From positions 94,900,929-94,964,928 of the forward strand of contig CM066314.1 in NCBI GenBank assembly GCA_033807775.1: 64,000 nt of DNA. Reading direction: 5' to 3'. This DNA is from Saussurea involucrata. Taxonomy: Eukaryota; Streptophyta; Magnoliopsida; Asterales; Asteraceae. The notes under the pieces are model-generated. The model made no database searches, was not told the DNA's origin, and worked only from the letters and a program-made list of their open reading frames with translations. Below, one piece after another: positions 62,212 through 64,000 of this stretch. Position 1 is the first letter of the stretch. The number at the start of each line of letters is the position of its first letter. Made by a program: the position numbers and the translations under genes.

Positions 62212-63841
62212 ATTTTAATCATTTCTTTTCTTTTTTATTATTATTTTTTTTTGAATTTGTTAAATTATTAACTAGTTTATATATAATTCATAATACCCTT
62301 TTATTTGTAAGTATATATTTTGCAAAGTATATATACCTATATATGTATTTAGGGTATTTTAGTTTGGCATTTTATGAGATTTATGGATAATTCCCTCATT
62401 GAGGCAAATGCTAGGCCAAATTCTCAATTTTTCCTAACACTTTCGTTTTTACTGCTAAATTCGATTGTGTTGCCTAAACTATAAATAACTGGAATGTTCA
62501 GTATAAATCTAACCTGAGACGCAAGTTTGACGGTTGTCACATGACGAGTTTTGAGTTAATAATGATTTTGTGGTATACGTTTATCTAAGTGATGTTTAAA
62601 TGCATTTTATATTATGAGGACCGTTATTTATCGGCCTAAAGGGGTTTTGAGCATTTTGCTCGGTTTTGACTTTAAATGAGCCTTGAGGACATCTGTCCGG
62701 ATTTTAACATTTGAATGTGGAGCTTTGGTCGTCAGTTGCATTTATTGCATTTTATTTGAAGAGTACATGTTTTGAGTGTGTATGTCATTCAAGTGGAGTC
62801 GTGTACTATTAGACCGTAATGCATTGGATCCATAGGCATATGAGTAAGTCATATTTGCATGGTGGAAAGTCTTGGTATTCTCACTTTGGAATGTACGTCG
62901 TCTCGACATTTTGTGTCTCGGCGTTGTGGAGAGGAACCATATTGGGTTGTATACCAGGATTTTGGTTTATTGTGATGTTCTAACACTTGTGCACGAGAGT
63001 TAGACATCTTGGGTTATCAAGTAAGGAGCCGAGACTCCACATTTTGAAGGCTAGTAAGTAGGCAATAAAGGTTCCATAGAAACCTTGAGGTGTAACTTAC
63101 TAGAGAATGAACATGCAATAAGATCGTGTATCCTTGAGGTGTAGCTGGGCACAACAGGCAATAAAGGATATGTTGGTGCCACCCGTTGCTGGGTGTGGGA
63201 CTTGAGGTGTAGCTTTCATAGCAGATAATAAAGTCCGACTCGAGTTGGAGCTTATTAAAGTAAACAATAGAGTCATGATCTGAGGTGTAGTTCAATAACA
63301 TAGTTATGCGGCTTAACTTTGTGTTCTACCACATTCAATGGAATCGGGTCTCCCCAGGTCACCGAAAGGTGTTGTTTGGGTATTTATTTTATCCATGTTT
63401 TCGGTTACGTATTATATTTATATGGATTGCTTTCCATATTTCATGGGCTGTGTATTATGCCTCATCCGTATTTGGGATGTTTTGAATAATAGATATTTAT
63501 TCATGTTTTTTTATGAATTTGGAAATCAAATACTGGTTCACTTTTCAAGTGAGTTTGGGTTGAGTCCATTTTTGAGAATCGTTTTATATTGGAGCTTTCG
63601 TCACGAGATTTGTGTGCGTTGAAAAACAGGTGATTTGCATTTAAAGAAATCCTTTTTGGAACTCATGAATTAAATTGCACCTTTCTCGTCTTACGAATTA
63701 TATAACCATGATAAAAAAACTCTTGAACTCACTAGGCGTTAGCCTAACCTTCTTATTTGTCGGCATGTGCAACAGTTTCCGGTTGGGTTGTAGTTCTAGT
63801 GACGATGTGAAGAGTGGGGAGCTAGTTGTGTGCTCAAGAAG
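62212..63841. repeat. LTR-like non-coding sequence, orientation unclear
   Basis: No ORF worth calling. At 63050-63300 a motif CTTGAGGTGTAGCT ... CAATAAAGG recurs three to four times. At 63720-63790 the plus strand shows GAACTCACTAGGCGTTAGCC, which by memory resembles the U5 region of Asteraceae gypsy LTRs in plus orientation. It may be U3 of the G LTR or part of another, plus-oriented LTR. Confidence 0.4.
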
Positions 63842-64000
63842 TGTAACATCCCACAACATACATAACCAAATAACCTTCATTCATGTAAATATTCCATTTT
63901 CTAGATACACCTTGTTTCACCTTGGGTCCCACAGTCTGTCTAAATATAAACAAGAAAAACCCATTACAAGCCTTTTCATAATTAAGTTACAAAATAACTA
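63842..64000. repeat. Possible terminus of another LTR (TGTAACATCCC)
   Basis: TGTAACATCCC at about 63843-63853 has the TG start and pyrimidine run common to plant gypsy LTR ends. No primer-binding site or polypurine tract adjoins it within the window, and the sequence is cut by the window end. Confidence 0.35.

Overview
The window is repeat-rich plant nuclear DNA with no recognisable host gene. It is a stack of nested transposable elements, all priming from initiator tRNA-Met where a primer-binding site is visible. The Ty1/copia elements carry a large extra ORF downstream of pol and many copies of a GGGGGAG polypurine tract, which fits the Sirevirus (SIRE/Maximus) lineage. From memory, the protein families look most like those of Asteraceae genomes. 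That assignment is an inference.

Nesting, outermost first. Element G is a minus-strand Ty3/gypsy element (Tekay/Del-like by eye). Its integrase lies at 1996-3038, its RNase H, RT, protease and gag at 22340-25501, and part of its LTR at 25840-26788; the sequence continues after 60808. Three Sireviruses sit in G. H (1-1995) is only the 3' end of a copy that starts outside the window. A (3039-22334, TSD CAAAC) is complete. C (26789-60803, TSD AAATG) is complete but filled with other insertions. A contains B (13247-19064, TSD ATGAT), a Sirevirus derivative with no pol. C contains three insertions. D/E (27990-37465, TSD AAGTG) is an inverted-LTR, pol-less composite. F (38873-46655, minus strand, TSD GATGG) is a decayed copia-type element. 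The third is a hAT DNA transposon (53195-57063, 8-bp TSD CTCTCAAC, TIR TAGGGGTGTTC). Removing each insertion restores the phase of the interrupted reading frame in A and C, which supports the boundaries.

Counted by eye, LTR pairs differ by 3 substitutions (A), about 9 (B), about 9 (F) and about 27 (C). So C is the oldest of these, as its load of insertions suggests.

The most unusual signal is not a gene. Each Sirevirus carries its own short complementary 'word' scattered through LTR, leader, coding and non-coding parts: TCAGAA/TTCTGA in A, CAGAG/CTCTG in B, TCAGCGA/TCGCTGA in C and H, and TTCGAA/TTCGGA in D/E. In addition, the two pol-less elements B and D both carry, just after gag where pol is missing, a tandem array of 5-6 small stem-loops. 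The stems differ in sequence but remain paired, while the tail between them is conserved. Further points are a probable internal promoter before the 3' ORF, intron-like segments in the 3' ORF of C, a conserved TGCAGG just after the gag stop, and catalytic-residue losses in several pol domains.
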